Shown here piece by piece: positions 25,291 through 35,044 of a stretch of DNA of 64,000 nucleotides (position 1 is the stretch's first letter; each line of letters begins with the position of its first letter). Source of the stretch: Candidatus Binatus sp. (lineage in GTDB: Bacteria > Desulfobacterota > Binatia > Binatales > Binataceae). Location: positions 1-64,000 of the forward strand of contig NZ_JAUSKL010000107.1 of the NCBI RefSeq assembly GCF_030646925.1. Direction: 5' to 3'. Made by a program: the position numbers and the translations under genes. The notes under the pieces are model-generated. The model was given only the letters and a program-made list of their open reading frames with translations, searched no databases and was not told the DNA's origin.

Positions 25291-28200
25291 CTACGCGCTG
25301 GCTGGGGCAGACTCGCGGGCGTGGCGCGTCCCGAGCAGGTAGATGCCGGCGGCGAGCGCCGTCGATAGCAGCATCGCGAATGCCAGCCCCCCGATCACCG
25401 CGATCGCCAGCGGCTGCTGAACCTTCGCACCCGCGCCAAATCCCAACGCGAGCGGAAACAGGCCGGCGGCCGTCGCCAGCGTAGTCATCAGAATCGGACG
25501 CAGCCGCATCCGGGCCGCCTCGAGGATCGCCTCGCGCGGCGGCGCGCCCGAATCAACTTCGCGCTCCGCGTGATCGAGCAACAGGATGCCATTCTTCGCC
25601 GTGATGCCCGCCACCATGATGATTCCCATGAACGACGAGATGTTGAGCGTGACGCCGGTCAAATTGAGCGCGATGAAACTCCCCGCGAGACACGAGATCG
25701 CCGCAAGCAGGCAGGCGAGCGCAGGCGTCATCCGCGCGAACTCCCACACCAGCACCAGGAACATCATGACGGTGCCCGCGACTAGTACCAGCGCCAGTTC
25801 GCGAAACGATTGCTGCTGCTGCGCGTAGAGGCCGCCATACTCGATCGACGTCCCGGCCGGCAGCGGCATCGTGGCGAGGCGCCGCTTGACCTCGGCCATC
25901 GCGGTGCCGAGATCGACGCCTTCGAGCCGCGCCGTCACGTGCACCACCGCGCGTTGCCGCTCGCGCGCACTCTGGCTCTTCTCGCCGACGAAATTCAGCT
26001 TGGTCACCGACGCCAACGGCACGCGCGCGTTGGTCGCCGACTTCAGCAGCACTTCGGACATCGTCGCGTTATTGCTCTGAAAAGCCTCGGGATAACGCAC
26101 GCGCACGCCGATCAATCGATCGCCCGCCAGCACGTTGGTGGCGACGGTGCCGCGCACGACGGTCTCGAGCGCCGCGCGGATGTCTTCCGCCGTGAGTCCG
26201 TAGCGCGCCGCCGAAGTGTTATCGACGACGACCTCCTGCTCCGGGATGCTCATGACGATTCCGTCGAAGGCGTCGACCACGCCGGGAATCGTGCGGATAC
26301 GCTCGGCCACCTCCCGCGCGGTCGCTTCGATCGTTTTTTTGTCGATGCCGAAGACCTTGACTTCGATTGGTTCTGGGAAGCCAGACAGGTCGCCGATGAG
26401 ATCCTGCAGCATCTGCGAGAACTCGATCCTGACGCCGGGGAGCGAACTCAGGATGCGGCTCCGCACCGAGCTCATCACTTCGTCGATGTTGCGTTTGCGA
26501 TCCTGCTTGAGGCGCACCGAGATGTCGCCGCGATTCGACTCGGTTAGAAAGAACCCGAGCTGTGCGCCGGTGCGGCGGCTGAACGCGGCGACCTCGGGAG
26601 TGGTCTTCAGCACCGACTGAAGTGAATCGAGCAGCGCGCTGGTGTCGGTCATCGTGCTCGGCGGCGGGGTGGTGTAGTCAAGGATGAATGCGCCTTCATC
26701 GAGCGGCGGCAGATAGTCGGAACCGAGGTTGCGATAGGCCACGATCGCGATTCCGATCGAGATGGTCGTGGCGATCAGCGAGAGCGCGGGCAATCGCACG
26801 AACGGCTTGAGACTCGCAACGTAGGCCGATTGCACGAATTTATAGATGCGGCCGGCTGCGCGCGCATTTCCGCGAAAGCGGCTGAGGGCGAGTTCGAGTG
26901 CGGGCGTGAAGTAAATCGCGAGCAATAGCGAGATCGCGAGCCCGCCGCCGAGCGTCGCTGCGAGTGATCGAAAAAACACTCCGGTCACGCCGGAAAGAAA
27001 AATCAGCGGCGCGAATACGACGATCACGGTCATCGTCGAGGCGAGCAGCGGACGGCCGAGGTTGGCGAGCGCGCTCGACACCGCCGCTTGGGTCGATTGC
27101 CCGGCCGATAGCTCGCGATGAATCGCTTCGATCATCACGATCGCGTCGTCGATGAAAAGTCCGATGCCGGCGGCGAGACCGCCGAGCGTCATCATGTTGA
27201 ACGAGAGGCCAGCGGCTTTCATCACGACGAACGTGATCGCGACGGTGCAGGGCACCACGATCGCCGCGACGATCGCGCTGAGCGGACTCATCGTGAATGC
27301 CAGCACGACCAGCACCGCGAGCACGAGCCCGAGCGCAATCGCGTCGCGCACGCTGTTGTACGATTCGGTGATGAGCGCAGATTGATCGTACGAAATCGAG
27401 AACTGCACGTCGGTGTATCGGCGGCGAAAATCGGCGAGGATTTTGCGCGCTTCGTCGGCGATCTGCACCGTATTGCCGCCGGGCCGCCGCGAAATTCCGA
27501 CCAGCACCGCGGCGCCATTCTCGGACGCGGTGCGAACGTAATCCTCCTTGATACCCTGCTCGACGCTCGCGACGTCGCTCACGCGGACCGGCTGGCCGCC
27601 CTTGCTGGTCAGCGGCAGCGCGGCGATTTGATCACTGCTGTGCAGGTCGCTGGTGACGACGGTGAGCAGCATCCGATGCGATTCGTTCATGCGGCCCGCG
27701 CCGGCGATCACGTTGCTTCGGGTCAGGCCGGCGACGACGTCTTGCGGCGCCAGATCGTGCTCGAGCATCTTTTCCGGATCGAGACGCGCGACGAACTCGC
27801 GCGTCTTGCCGCCGACCAGCACGACGCGATAGGTGCCCTCAATTCGATGCAGGCTCGGCACCAAATCGTAGTTCGCGATATCGGTCAGCTCGGCCAGGCT
27901 GCGGATTCGCGAGCTCAAACTCACGTCCACGATTGGAAACGTGCCGGTAGTGAGCAGCAGCGAATCGATCGACGTTTCGGGCGGCAATCGTCCGAGAGTT
28001 TCATCGACGGCGGTAACCAGCAACTCGAAGCTGCTCTGCGGATTCGCGTCCTCGCCAAAGGTGACGTCCACCTCGGCCGCGCCGCGGGTCGTGGTCGAGC
28101 GGACCATCGTGACGCCGGTGACGCCGTAGGCGACTTCCTCGATCGGGCGCGTCACGGAGGCGAGCACTTGTTCGGCCGGCAAGTCGCCGCTCTCAGCAAT

Positions 28201-28326
28201 AATTGTTGCGCGGCGAAACGTGATCTCGGGAAACACGGCGCTCGGAATCGTCGTCGCGAGGATCAGTCCGAGCAAGCTTGCCGCGGTGACCGCGACCAGC
28301 GCGAGCGCCGAGGTGCGGCGCGTCAT
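25291..28326 (-). CDS. RND-family efflux permease
   Basis: A 1011-residue inner-membrane proton-driven RND pump subunit. TM1 lies at residues 8-28. The large periplasmic porter domain includes EEVAYGVTGVTMVRSTT. TM4 carries the proton-relay acids in GIGLFIDDAIVMIEAIH (about residue 390), and the second half repeats the layout with a large loop and six helices. It forms a tripartite pump with the MFP and outer-membrane genes, whose reading frames overlap it by four bases. The sequence sits between the heavy-metal (CusA/CzcA) and hydrophobe (HAE) branches; no metal-binding Met triad could be picked out, so the substrate is open. Confidence 0.93.
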   Translation of the reverse strand: MTRRTSALALVAVTAASLLGLILATTIPSAVFPEITFRRATIIAESGDLPAEQVLASVTRPIEEVAYGVTGVTMVRSTTTRGAAEVDVTFGEDANPQSSFELLVTAVDETLGRLPPETSIDSLLLTTGTFPIVDVSLSSRIRSLAELTDIANYDLVPSLHRIEGTYRVVLVGGKTREFVARLDPEKMLEHDLAPQDVVAGLTRSNVIAGAGRMNESHRMLLTVVTSDLHSSDQIAALPLTSKGGQPVRVSDVASVEQGIKEDYVRTASENGAAVLVGISRRPGGNTVQIADEARKILADFRRRYTDVQFSISYDQSALITESYNSVRDAIALGLVLAVLVVLAFTMSPLSAIVAAIVVPCTVAITFVVMKAAGLSFNMMTLGGLAAGIGLFIDDAIVMIEAIHRELSAGQSTQAAVSSALANLGRPLLASTMTVIVVFAPLIFLSGVTGVFFRSLAATLGGGLAISLLLAIYFTPALELALSRFRGNARAAGRIYKFVQSAYVASLKPFVRLPALSLIATTISIGIAIVAYRNLGSDYLPPLDEGAFILDYTTPPPSTMTDTSALLDSLQSVLKTTPEVAAFSRRTGAQLGFFLTESNRGDISVRLKQDRKRNIDEVMSSVRSRILSSLPGVRIEFSQMLQDLIGDLSGFPEPIEVKVFGIDKKTIEATAREVAERIRTIPGVVDAFDGIVMSIPEQEVVVDNTSAARYGLTAEDIRAALETVVRGTVATNVLAGDRLIGVRVRYPEAFQSNNATMSEVLLKSATNARVPLASVTKLNFVGEKSQSARERQRAVVHVTARLEGVDLGTAMAEVKRRLATMPLPAGTSIEYGGLYAQQQQSFRELALVLVAGTVMMFLVLVWEFARMTPALACLLAAISCLAGSFIALNLTGVTLNISSFMGIIMVAGITAKNGILLLDHAEREVDSGAPPREAILEAARMRLRPILMTTLATAAGLFPLALGFGAGAKVQQPLAIAVIGGLAFAMLLSTALAAGIYLLGTRHARESAPASA

Positions 28327-29345
28327 TGCCGCGCCTCGGCGACGCGCACCTGCAATCCGTCGGAGAGCGCATAGCCGCCCGACGTTACGACCTGATCGCC
28401 AGGCTTCACGCCTGCGGTCACCTGCGCGCGAGCGGCGTCGCGAAGCCCAAGTTTGACCGGCGTGCGACGCAACTTTCCGTCCTGGCCGATCACAAACACG
28501 TGGTACTGATCGGCGCCCGGATCCTGGAACAGCGCGGCGATGGGAATCACAGTCGCGTCGGATGAATGCGAAGTCTCGACTCGCACTTCGACTGGCTCGC
28601 CCGCCGCGTCGATCCGTTCGCTGCCGGCAAAATCCAGCCGCACGGACGAGGTCGAGCTGTTCGCGTCGAAAGTCGGCATCACCGCCACGATGCGCGCGGG
28701 AATCTGCGCCCCGGGACGAATCGGCGTCGTCAACAATGCGGGCATCCCGGGTCGGAGCAGCGACAGTTCGCTCAGCGGCACTGAGGCTTCGATATAAAGG
28801 TTCGCTGGATCGATCAAATCGATCAGCGGATCCATGTCCGCGACCATCTGCCCCGCGGTGACGGGCGGTTGCGACACGACGCCCGACTCCGGCGCGACTA
28901 CCGGGATACCGGCGCTGTGATTATAGCGGCCGACCGACGCGGTGAGTTGATCGGCGTCATGCGGATCGATTTTGCGCGCGACGGCGAGTCCCGCCTGCGC
29001 CGCCTCGATTTCGCGATTGACGATATGCGCGACGACCTGGCCTTTGTGCACCTTGTCGCCACTGCGCAGATTGACTCCCAGCACTCGCCCCGGCGTGGGC
29101 GCGCGAATTATCACGTGGCGCGCCGCGACCGTCTTGCCGAGCAATCGCAGGTCGTTCGCCATCGACTGAGTTTGCGCCTTCGCCGCCGTCACCAGCATCA
29201 CGGGGTTGGGCGTGGGTGCTTCGGCGCTTTCGTCAGCGCTTTTCGTATGACCGCATCCCGCGAGCATCGCAATCGCGAGCATCGCCGCCAGCATCAGCGG
29301 CGAGCCCCTCGTCGCGACAATTCGTGAATGGCGATCGCGCATCAC
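28323..29345 (-). CDS. RND efflux periplasmic adaptor (lipoprotein)
   Basis: A 340-residue membrane-fusion protein. The signal peptide ends in a lipobox, AMLAGCGH, so it is probably lipid-anchored. The biotinyl-lipoyl halves VIIRAPTPGRVLGVNLRSG and VVAPESGVVSQPPVTAGQMV flank a short helical hairpin, followed by a beta-barrel domain and a C-terminal membrane-proximal domain ending GGYALSDGLQVRV. It links the RND permease to the TolC-like channel. The first codon may be GTG at 29345 or ATG at 29342; both overlap the upstream stop. Confidence 0.9.
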   Translation of the reverse strand: MMRDRHSRIVATRGSPLMLAAMLAIAMLAGCGHTKSADESAEAPTPNPVMLVTAAKAQTQSMANDLRLLGKTVAARHVIIRAPTPGRVLGVNLRSGDKVHKGQVVAHIVNREIEAAQAGLAVARKIDPHDADQLTASVGRYNHSAGIPVVAPESGVVSQPPVTAGQMVADMDPLIDLIDPANLYIEASVPLSELSLLRPGMPALLTTPIRPGAQIPARIVAVMPTFDANSSTSSVRLDFAGSERIDAAGEPVEVRVETSHSSDATVIPIAALFQDPGADQYHVFVIGQDGKLRRTPVKLGLRDAARAQVTAGVKPGDQVVTSGGYALSDGLQVRVAEARQ

Positions 29346-30601
29346 TGGATACGGCCGTAGAGCAGGTTCGCTTCGGCGGCGGCCTCGCGCGCGTTGAACT
29401 CCTGATCGTGGCGCTGGAGGCGGAGCTGCTGCGCGACCTGGTAGGCGTCCAGCACTTCGAGCATCGTGACGGCGCCGCCGCCGAGGAATCGCGTCCAGGT
29501 CAGCGCGAACGCGTCGTCGGCGGTCGGCTGGACGCGATAGAGAATTTCGAGCTGGCGCGTGGCGATATCGTAGCGCTGGAGCGCGTCGGCGATTCGCCGC
29601 GTGAGCAGGTACTCGGCCTGGCGCGCCTGCGCGAGCGCCGAATGCTCCTTCGCGCGCGCGAGATCAATGTGCGACGAGATGAGGCCGCCGTCGAATAGCG
29701 GCATCGATACCACGGTGTCGTACGAGCCGCCGAAGTTGTGCCCGATCGTCGGACGCGGATCGACGCCGAGAAAGCCGGTGGTGAATGCCGCCTGCAATGT
29801 CGGCAGCCGTTCGGCCTTGGCGGCCTTGATTTGCTGGGTGGCGGATTGGATCGCGCGCTGCGCTGCCTGCATCACGGGGCTCTGCTTCAAATCGCCCGAC
29901 GGTTTCGCCGGCACGCCGCTTATCATCGCGATGTCGAGATCGCCGTGATTGGGCTCGCCCATCAGCGCGCCCAGCGCCTCCGACGCTCGCTGCGCGTTGC
30001 CGCGTGCGACGTCGAGCGCAAGTTCATCGGCGTCGCGCGCGGTCTCGACCTTGAGCACGTCGTTGGTGATCATGCGCCCGCTCTTATTCAGCTCGATGAT
30101 CGTCGCGACATAGCGATTCAGCCGATCGAGACTGGTCTGCAGATCGCGCTGAGTGCCGCGCGAACGCACCAGGTCGAAGTACGCGACCGTCGTATCGAAT
30201 ACGATTTGCGCGCGTGCCGCCGCGACACCCAGCCGCGAGGCCTGCGCGACGTACTCCGCCGCGCGCACTCGCGCCTGGCGCCGTCCCCAATCCCAGACGG
30301 TGTAGTCGAGCGTCACCAGCGCCGTGGAAAGTCCGCGGTTGGTGACGACCTGGTCGTAGCCGGGCGCCTGGTAATATTCGCCGCCGCTCGCGACATTCGG
30401 ATACAGCGGAGCGCGCTGCTCGCGCACGTGCGCGGCGCTGATATCGCTGGCAGCCGCCGCGATACCAACAGCCGGCGCCGCGTGCAACGCGCGATCGATC
30501 GCGTCGGGCAGAGTCAGGGGTAGGGCCGCAGCTACCGAAGCGCAGGCGAGCACTCCGGAAACGATAAACGCGGCCATGAGATGCGGGCGTCGGCGCTCCA
30601 T
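29342..30601 (-). CDS. TolC-family outer-membrane efflux protein
   Basis: A 419-residue outer-membrane factor. A signal peptide (MAAFIVSGVLACASVAAALP) is followed by two repeats of the OEP domain with long helices. The first includes LPDAIDRALHAAPAVGIAAA and YPNVASGGEYYQAPG; the second includes KAERLPTLQAAFTTG and TRRIADALQRYD. The protein would trimerise as the exit duct for the RND pump encoded just downstream. It begins about 80 bases after the histidine kinase gene, so all five genes may share a transcript. Confidence 0.9.
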   Translation of the reverse strand: MERRRPHLMAAFIVSGVLACASVAAALPLTLPDAIDRALHAAPAVGIAAAASDISAAHVREQRAPLYPNVASGGEYYQAPGYDQVVTNRGLSTALVTLDYTVWDWGRRQARVRAAEYVAQASRLGVAAARAQIVFDTTVAYFDLVRSRGTQRDLQTSLDRLNRYVATIIELNKSGRMITNDVLKVETARDADELALDVARGNAQRASEALGALMGEPNHGDLDIAMISGVPAKPSGDLKQSPVMQAAQRAIQSATQQIKAAKAERLPTLQAAFTTGFLGVDPRPTIGHNFGGSYDTVVSMPLFDGGLISSHIDLARAKEHSALAQARQAEYLLTRRIADALQRYDIATRQLEILYRVQPTADDAFALTWTRFLGGGAVTMLEVLDAYQVAQQLRLQRHDQEFNAREAAAEANLLYGRIQ

Positions 30602-30679
30602 CGTTCAAACATAACAGCGCGGTAGCAAGCTAACCAATTAACGATTGTTTAGATGACTGACGGTTTGTAGAGAATGAAA

Positions 30680-32053
30680 TCAGACAGCCGCGCGAGCGGC
30701 GGGAGCCTCTTTGCCGACCGCCGGCAGTGTCACAACGAACTCGCATCCACCGCCCGCGCGATTCGCCGCGACGATCTCGCCGCCGTGAATTCGCGCGATT
30801 TCCTTGCACAGGCTTAAGCCCAGTCCGCTGCCTTCGCCCGGCGACGCCGCGCCCCGAAAGAATCGATCGAAGATGAACGGCAACTCGATGTCCGGTATCG
30901 GCGGCCCGCTGTCCGCAACGCTCAAGCTCGCGTGGGCGCCGTTTCCCGCGACCGCAACTTCGATCCAGCCGCGCGCCGGCGTGAGCTTGAGCGCGTTGTC
31001 GAGCAGGTTCACCAGCAGGCGCCGCAGATGCGCGCGGTTGCCCTCGACCGGCACCGGCTCCGGCGCGTTAAGGCGCAGTTCGACCTCGTGCGCGTCGGCC
31101 AGCGGTTCGACCGTCGACGCCACCTCCGCGGCGAGTTCGCTGAGATCGAGGCGTTCGCGATTCACCGCGACTTCGCCGTTGAGCCGCGCCAGCATCAGTA
31201 GTTCGTCGGCGATCTTGCAGAGCGCGAGCACCTCGCGATGCGCCGCGTTCAACGCTTCGAGGTTCTCGCGCTCCGATCGCTCTTTCGCGAGCGTAACTTC
31301 GAGCCCGGTGCGCAAAACCGCAAGCGGCGTGCGCAGTTCATGCGCCGCATCGGAGGCAAATCTACGCTCGGTCGCCGACGCGCGCTCGAGCCGCTCCAGC
31401 AGCGCGTTGATCACCGAAGATAGGCGCGCGATCTCGTCGGCTACAGGAGCCACCGTGAGCCGCGAGTCGAGATTGTTCGGATGAATCGCCGCGAGCGCCG
31501 CCGTTACCGATTCCATCGGCCTGAGCGCGCGCCCCGCGAGCCAGTAGCCGCCGGCGACGCACAAAATCAACACCACCGGCAGAATCAGAATCAGGCTGGC
31601 GCGCAGACTATCCACCGAATCGTGCACCAGGCGGGCATTCACACCGCTCTCGACGTAGGCCGGCTGGCCGTCAAGTTCGAGCGGAGCGACCGCGAATCGA
31701 GACGATCCGTTCGCCACGATTTGCGGGCGCGTCGGCAAGTTAGCGGCGAGCGACGGCGGAATCGTATGGATGTTGCCGTAATCGATCGCGACGCCGCGCG
31801 AATCGATCAGGCGCACGCGGCGGCCCGGCCCGATATCGGTCTCGCGGCTGAGCGCCTCCAGGATTGCGCTTGCGCCTTTTCGGCCCGCGCGCTCGATTTC
31901 CTTCGCGGTGGTGTCTGCTTCTTCGAGCAATCCGGCATCGACGGTGCTCAGTTGCTGGTGCTCGAAGAGTTGCAGCACGATGATGCCGACCGCGCACAAA
32001 ATCGTTGCGAGAATTATCGCCCAGTAAAGCGTCAGCCTGGCTCTGATTGTCAT
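30680..32053 (-). CDS. sensor histidine kinase (CusS/QseC-like)
   Basis: A 457-residue membrane kinase. TM1 lies at about residues 8-28, a periplasmic sensor region at about 30-160, TM2 at about 165-185, then a HAMP domain (RALRPMESVTAALAAI), the H-box DAAHELRTPLAVLR (phosphorylated His at about residue 245), the N-box NLLDNALKLTP and the G-box GSGLGLSLCKEIARIHGG. It should phosphorylate the response regulator encoded just upstream. The position beside an RND pump suggests it senses a toxic metal or compound and controls the pump. Confidence 0.92.
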   Translation of the reverse strand: MTIRARLTLYWAIILATILCAVGIIVLQLFEHQQLSTVDAGLLEEADTTAKEIERAGRKGASAILEALSRETDIGPGRRVRLIDSRGVAIDYGNIHTIPPSLAANLPTRPQIVANGSSRFAVAPLELDGQPAYVESGVNARLVHDSVDSLRASLILILPVVLILCVAGGYWLAGRALRPMESVTAALAAIHPNNLDSRLTVAPVADEIARLSSVINALLERLERASATERRFASDAAHELRTPLAVLRTGLEVTLAKERSERENLEALNAAHREVLALCKIADELLMLARLNGEVAVNRERLDLSELAAEVASTVEPLADAHEVELRLNAPEPVPVEGNRAHLRRLLVNLLDNALKLTPARGWIEVAVAGNGAHASLSVADSGPPIPDIELPFIFDRFFRGAASPGEGSGLGLSLCKEIARIHGGEIVAANRAGGGCEFVVTLPAVGKEAPAARAAV

Positions 32054-32092
32054 GCTGATAAGCCACCGCGGAGCATCGGCGATGCAGCGCGG

Positions 32093-32773
32093 CTATTCCG
32101 CGCGAATCGTGTAGCCGACGCCGCGCACCGTGACGATCAACGAGCGATCGATGCGCGGATCGATCTTTTGCCGCAGGCGATTCACGAAAACTTCGATCAG
32201 GTTGGTGAGCGCCTTGTAGTCCGAATCCCAGACTGTTTCCGCGATCATGTCGCGCGTGACGACCTGCCCCGCGTTGCGCATCAGCAGTTCGAGCAGCATC
32301 TTCTCTTTCGGCGACAGGTTCACCACGTGCTCGCCTATCCGCGCGCGGCGCTTGATGGTATCGAATTCGAGGTCGCCAACTCTGAGAATTGGCGAGGACG
32401 TTTGCGAGCGCCGCCGTCCGAGCGCCTTGATTCGCGCCACCAACTCGGCGAACGCGAATGGCTTGGCGAGATAATCGTCGCCGCCGCTGTCGAGCCCCGC
32501 AACTCGATCGTCGAGCGAGCCGCGCGCCGTCAGAATCAGCACCGGCGTCTGATTGCCCGCCGCGCGCATCTCGCGCAGCAAGTCGAGTCCGCTTTTGCCC
32601 GGCAGTTGGAGATCGAGCACGATCAGGTCGAGCGATCCGCTCGCGATTATCTTCTCGGCCGCGTCCGCGCTCGCCGCGCCTTCGACGGCGAAACCCTCCT
32701 CGACCAAACCCCGCTTGATCGCTTCGAGCAGCCGGACTTCATCCTCGACCAACAGGATGCGCAGCGAATTCAT
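32093..32773 (-). CDS. OmpR-family response regulator
   Basis: A 226-residue regulator. The receiver domain has the acidic pocket LLVEDE, the phosphorylated Asp in LIVLDLQLPGKSG (about residue 52) and the switch Lys in YLAKPF. The C-terminal winged helix includes LSPKEKMLLELLMRNAG and VNRLRQKID with VRGVGYTIR at the end. The ATG at 32773 begins MNSLRILLVEDE. The cognate kinase gene follows after 39 bases. Confidence 0.94.
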   Translation of the reverse strand: MNSLRILLVEDEVRLLEAIKRGLVEEGFAVEGAASADAAEKIIASGSLDLIVLDLQLPGKSGLDLLREMRAAGNQTPVLILTARGSLDDRVAGLDSGGDDYLAKPFAFAELVARIKALGRRRSQTSSPILRVGDLEFDTIKRRARIGEHVVNLSPKEKMLLELLMRNAGQVVTRDMIAETVWDSDYKALTNLIEVFVNRLRQKIDPRIDRSLIVTVRGVGYTIRAE

Positions 32774-32824
32774 GTCCCGATGCTTACACGGCGGCGGCGG
32801 CAAAAAAAGCCGTCGAAGCGCGCG

Positions 32825-33466
32825 TCAGAAGACCAGCGAGATGATGCCGGCGGCGACCAGCGCGCCCGCCCAAATCATGTCGAGATTGATCCACGCGCTG
32901 CGCAGAATCGCGAGCCCGACGTAATCATAAACCACGATCGCGATCGCGCCCATTGTGAGCATCATCGCGCCCGTATGCAGCAGCATCACCGCGACTGCCT
33001 GCGTCATCGTGTGCGCCGCTTGCGCCATCGCCATCGCATGGCCCGCGTGCTCGCCCTCGGGCGCCATCCGGAGCAGGATCGGAAACAGCATCAGGCCGGC
33101 GCCGTGCGCCGACGCCATCAGAAACGACCAGAGCGTCAGCTCGAAGGCGTTCACGCGCATCGCAACCCAGCGCGGATGCGCCCGCGGCCAGATGAAGCGA
33201 AACAGCCCGAACAGGATTAGTGCGCCCGCGCCGATCGGGCGTAGCCATTCGATCGCTACGAAGAGCCGCAACCCGCCGATGAGCGCGACCACCACGCCAA
33301 TCGATAGCAGGTGCCCGACCGCGATTGGCGCCAGCGACCACAAGACTTTCGCGCGCCGCCGCTCCTGCAATCCCAGCGCGACCGCGAACAGCCAGCCCAT
33401 CGACGGATCGACGCCGTGATAGGCGCCGAGCGCCGCGACTGCGATCCACGGCCACGCCGCGGTCAC
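32825..33466 (-). CDS. multi-helix membrane protein with His-rich segment
   Basis: A 213-residue integral membrane protein with about six hydrophobic segments. Features that may bind a metal are AAYHG-like LGAYHGVDPSMGW at the N terminus, ASAHGAGLM, and EHAGHAMAMAQAAHTMTQ in the middle. It resembles small sulfite-exporter or nickel/cobalt-transporter-like membrane proteins, but I cannot assign a family. The GTG start overlaps the stop of the selenium-binding protein gene (GTGA), so the two are translationally coupled and presumably work together. Copper delivery to that protein would fit its known cofactor, as inference. Confidence 0.65.
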   Translation of the reverse strand: MTAAWPWIAVAALGAYHGVDPSMGWLFAVALGLQERRRAKVLWSLAPIAVGHLLSIGVVVALIGGLRLFVAIEWLRPIGAGALILFGLFRFIWPRAHPRWVAMRVNAFELTLWSFLMASAHGAGLMLFPILLRMAPEGEHAGHAMAMAQAAHTMTQAVAVMLLHTGAMMLTMGAIAIVVYDYVGLAILRSAWINLDMIWAGALVAAGIISLVF

Positions 33467-34857
33467 GGATAGCAGAACGAATCGGACGAAGAATCGCCGC
33501 CTTCGAGCCGAATCTGATGCGCGCGCACGCCTTCAAAGGTCGTGAAGAATTTCGGATCGACCGCCATCCCGCCCGCCGGGTCGCAATCGATCTTGGCGAT
33601 CCATCCGCGAATCCCCTCGGGATAAAATTGCGCGTCCCACGCGTTGTAGAGCGAGTTCGATACGAAGATCCGCCGCCCGTCGCGGCTGAGTTCGAGCATC
33701 TGGGGCGCGCCATTCAGTGGACCCGCGCCGCTCGGATGCGATGCGTGCGCGACGATTCCGCCGAGCCGAATCGAGCCGGTCTGCTTCGGATGAAACGGAT
33801 CGCTCACGTCGAACTGTTTCAAATCTCCCGTGCCGAAACACGCGACGTACAGAAACTTGTCGTCGAGGCTGAGATTGAGATCCGTGATCAGCGGCGGCAC
33901 CGCCTTGAACGGCTTGAGCGCCGGCGGCAGCACGCTTTCGTCCGCGGGTTCGGGCGGAATCTCGATCACTTTCTGAACCTTCCAATCATCTCCTTCGCGA
34001 TGCCACAGCCAGATCGACGCCGTCAGATCCTTGGTCGATACGACGACGCCGACAAAGCCGAAGGTCTTGGTCGGGTCGTGCGACGGCCGCAACTCGAGCG
34101 CCATCTGCTGCTCCGCCCCCAGATCGAGCGTTTGCAGATGCCGCCGTTTCTTAAGATCCCAGATATGGATCGAATGCCCGTACTTGTTGCTCAGCAGCAA
34201 CTCCGGAACGACGCCGTTCTCGATCATGTTCGGCGTGCCCCATTCGCTGGTGACCGCGACGTCGTAGCCGAGATGCCACCAGAAATCGTAGCCGAGGTAT
34301 TGCGGCCCGCGATCCACTTCCCAGCGGCCGAGCACGTCGAAGCTCTCATGATCGAGCAGGAAAATTCCGCCAGGGCCGTCGCCGTTCGGCGCACCCAGCG
34401 CGCTCACGTAAATCGCGTCCGGGCCGCAATGAATCGTATGCGGCCGGCTGTATCCGGTGCGCGACGCGATTTCCTCCGGCTCGATGATCTTCACGATTTT
34501 CGGATTTCGCGCATCGGGCTTGGTGTCGAAAATGTAGATGCGCGAAGAGCGCAGGCCGGGCACCAGCAGATAGCGGCGCTCGATATGCGGATGCGGTGCG
34601 TACGGGCACAGCGCCGCGCTGCAGGCGTTCCATCCGAAATGATGCAACTCGTCGCCGACCCCTGGAACCTCAACGCGCCCAACGACTTGCGCGTAAGTCT
34701 TCGATTCGGGATCGAGGTCGAGCACGCACAAAGCGTCGTGGCGTCCGTTGGCGGGCGTCGGGTTGAAAGTCACCACATAGCCGAGTTTCTCGCGCGGCGC
34801 CTGCATCGCCATCCGCGCCGACGGGTAAAAGGTCTGATCGGGTTTCCACAGCGCCAT
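33463..34857 (-). CDS. selenium-binding protein SBP56 / methanethiol oxidase homologue
   Basis: A 464-residue beta-propeller protein of the SBP56 (SELENBP1/MtoX) family, close in length to characterised members. Conserved stretches are GDELHHFGWNACSA (about residue 70), SRPHTIHCGPDAIYVSALG, GYDFWWHLGYDVAVTSEWGTP (quoted in part: DVAVTSEWGTP) and WDAQFYPEGIRGW near the C terminus. Bacterial MtoX oxidises methanethiol to formaldehyde, sulfide and peroxide and needs copper; other members bind selenium. No signal peptide is evident. The ATG at 34857 begins MALWKPDQTFYPS. It leads a minus-strand gene run through the two-component system and efflux pump. Confidence 0.9.
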   Translation of the reverse strand: MALWKPDQTFYPSARMAMQAPREKLGYVVTFNPTPANGRHDALCVLDLDPESKTYAQVVGRVEVPGVGDELHHFGWNACSAALCPYAPHPHIERRYLLVPGLRSSRIYIFDTKPDARNPKIVKIIEPEEIASRTGYSRPHTIHCGPDAIYVSALGAPNGDGPGGIFLLDHESFDVLGRWEVDRGPQYLGYDFWWHLGYDVAVTSEWGTPNMIENGVVPELLLSNKYGHSIHIWDLKKRRHLQTLDLGAEQQMALELRPSHDPTKTFGFVGVVVSTKDLTASIWLWHREGDDWKVQKVIEIPPEPADESVLPPALKPFKAVPPLITDLNLSLDDKFLYVACFGTGDLKQFDVSDPFHPKQTGSIRLGGIVAHASHPSGAGPLNGAPQMLELSRDGRRIFVSNSLYNAWDAQFYPEGIRGWIAKIDCDPAGGMAVDPKFFTTFEGVRAHQIRLEGGDSSSDSFCYP

Positions 34858-34989
34858 AGTTGATTCACCACCCTCAAGATGTGGAAGAAAAGTATCCCGC
34901 GCGGCAAATCCCAATCAAGCGCGATTTTTATACACGTGAAGGTGCAATGCTCTGGCTTGCTGAAGCGTGATTCTCGGGATTTGCTTTGA

Positions 34990-35019
34990 TTGAAACGATT
35001 ATCGGGAGCGACCCATACT
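34990..35019 (+). promoter_or_regulatory. sigma70-like promoter of the restriction-modification operon
   Basis: TTGAAA (34990-34995) is followed after 18 bases by CATACT (35014-35019), about 25 bases before the first methyltransferase start. Box match is moderate. The remaining bases between the divergent SBP56 gene and here contain nothing else I can name. Confidence 0.45.
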
Positions 35020-35044
35020 GTACACGCTGGAGATCTAAGAGGGA

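Noticed and set aside
25810-26547. Long frames on the plus strand within the RND permease gene
   Set aside because: Composition is Arg/His-rich and repetitive, as expected for the antisense of a GC-rich gene; the permease reading is intact.
31481-33220. 579-codon plus-strand frame across the kinase and regulator genes
   Set aside because: It spans three well-supported minus-strand genes and shows no domain; it is an antisense artefact.
33463-34857. SBP56 protein as a selenocysteine-containing protein
   Set aside because: The family binds selenium but is not encoded with UGA; no in-frame TGA interrupts this gene.
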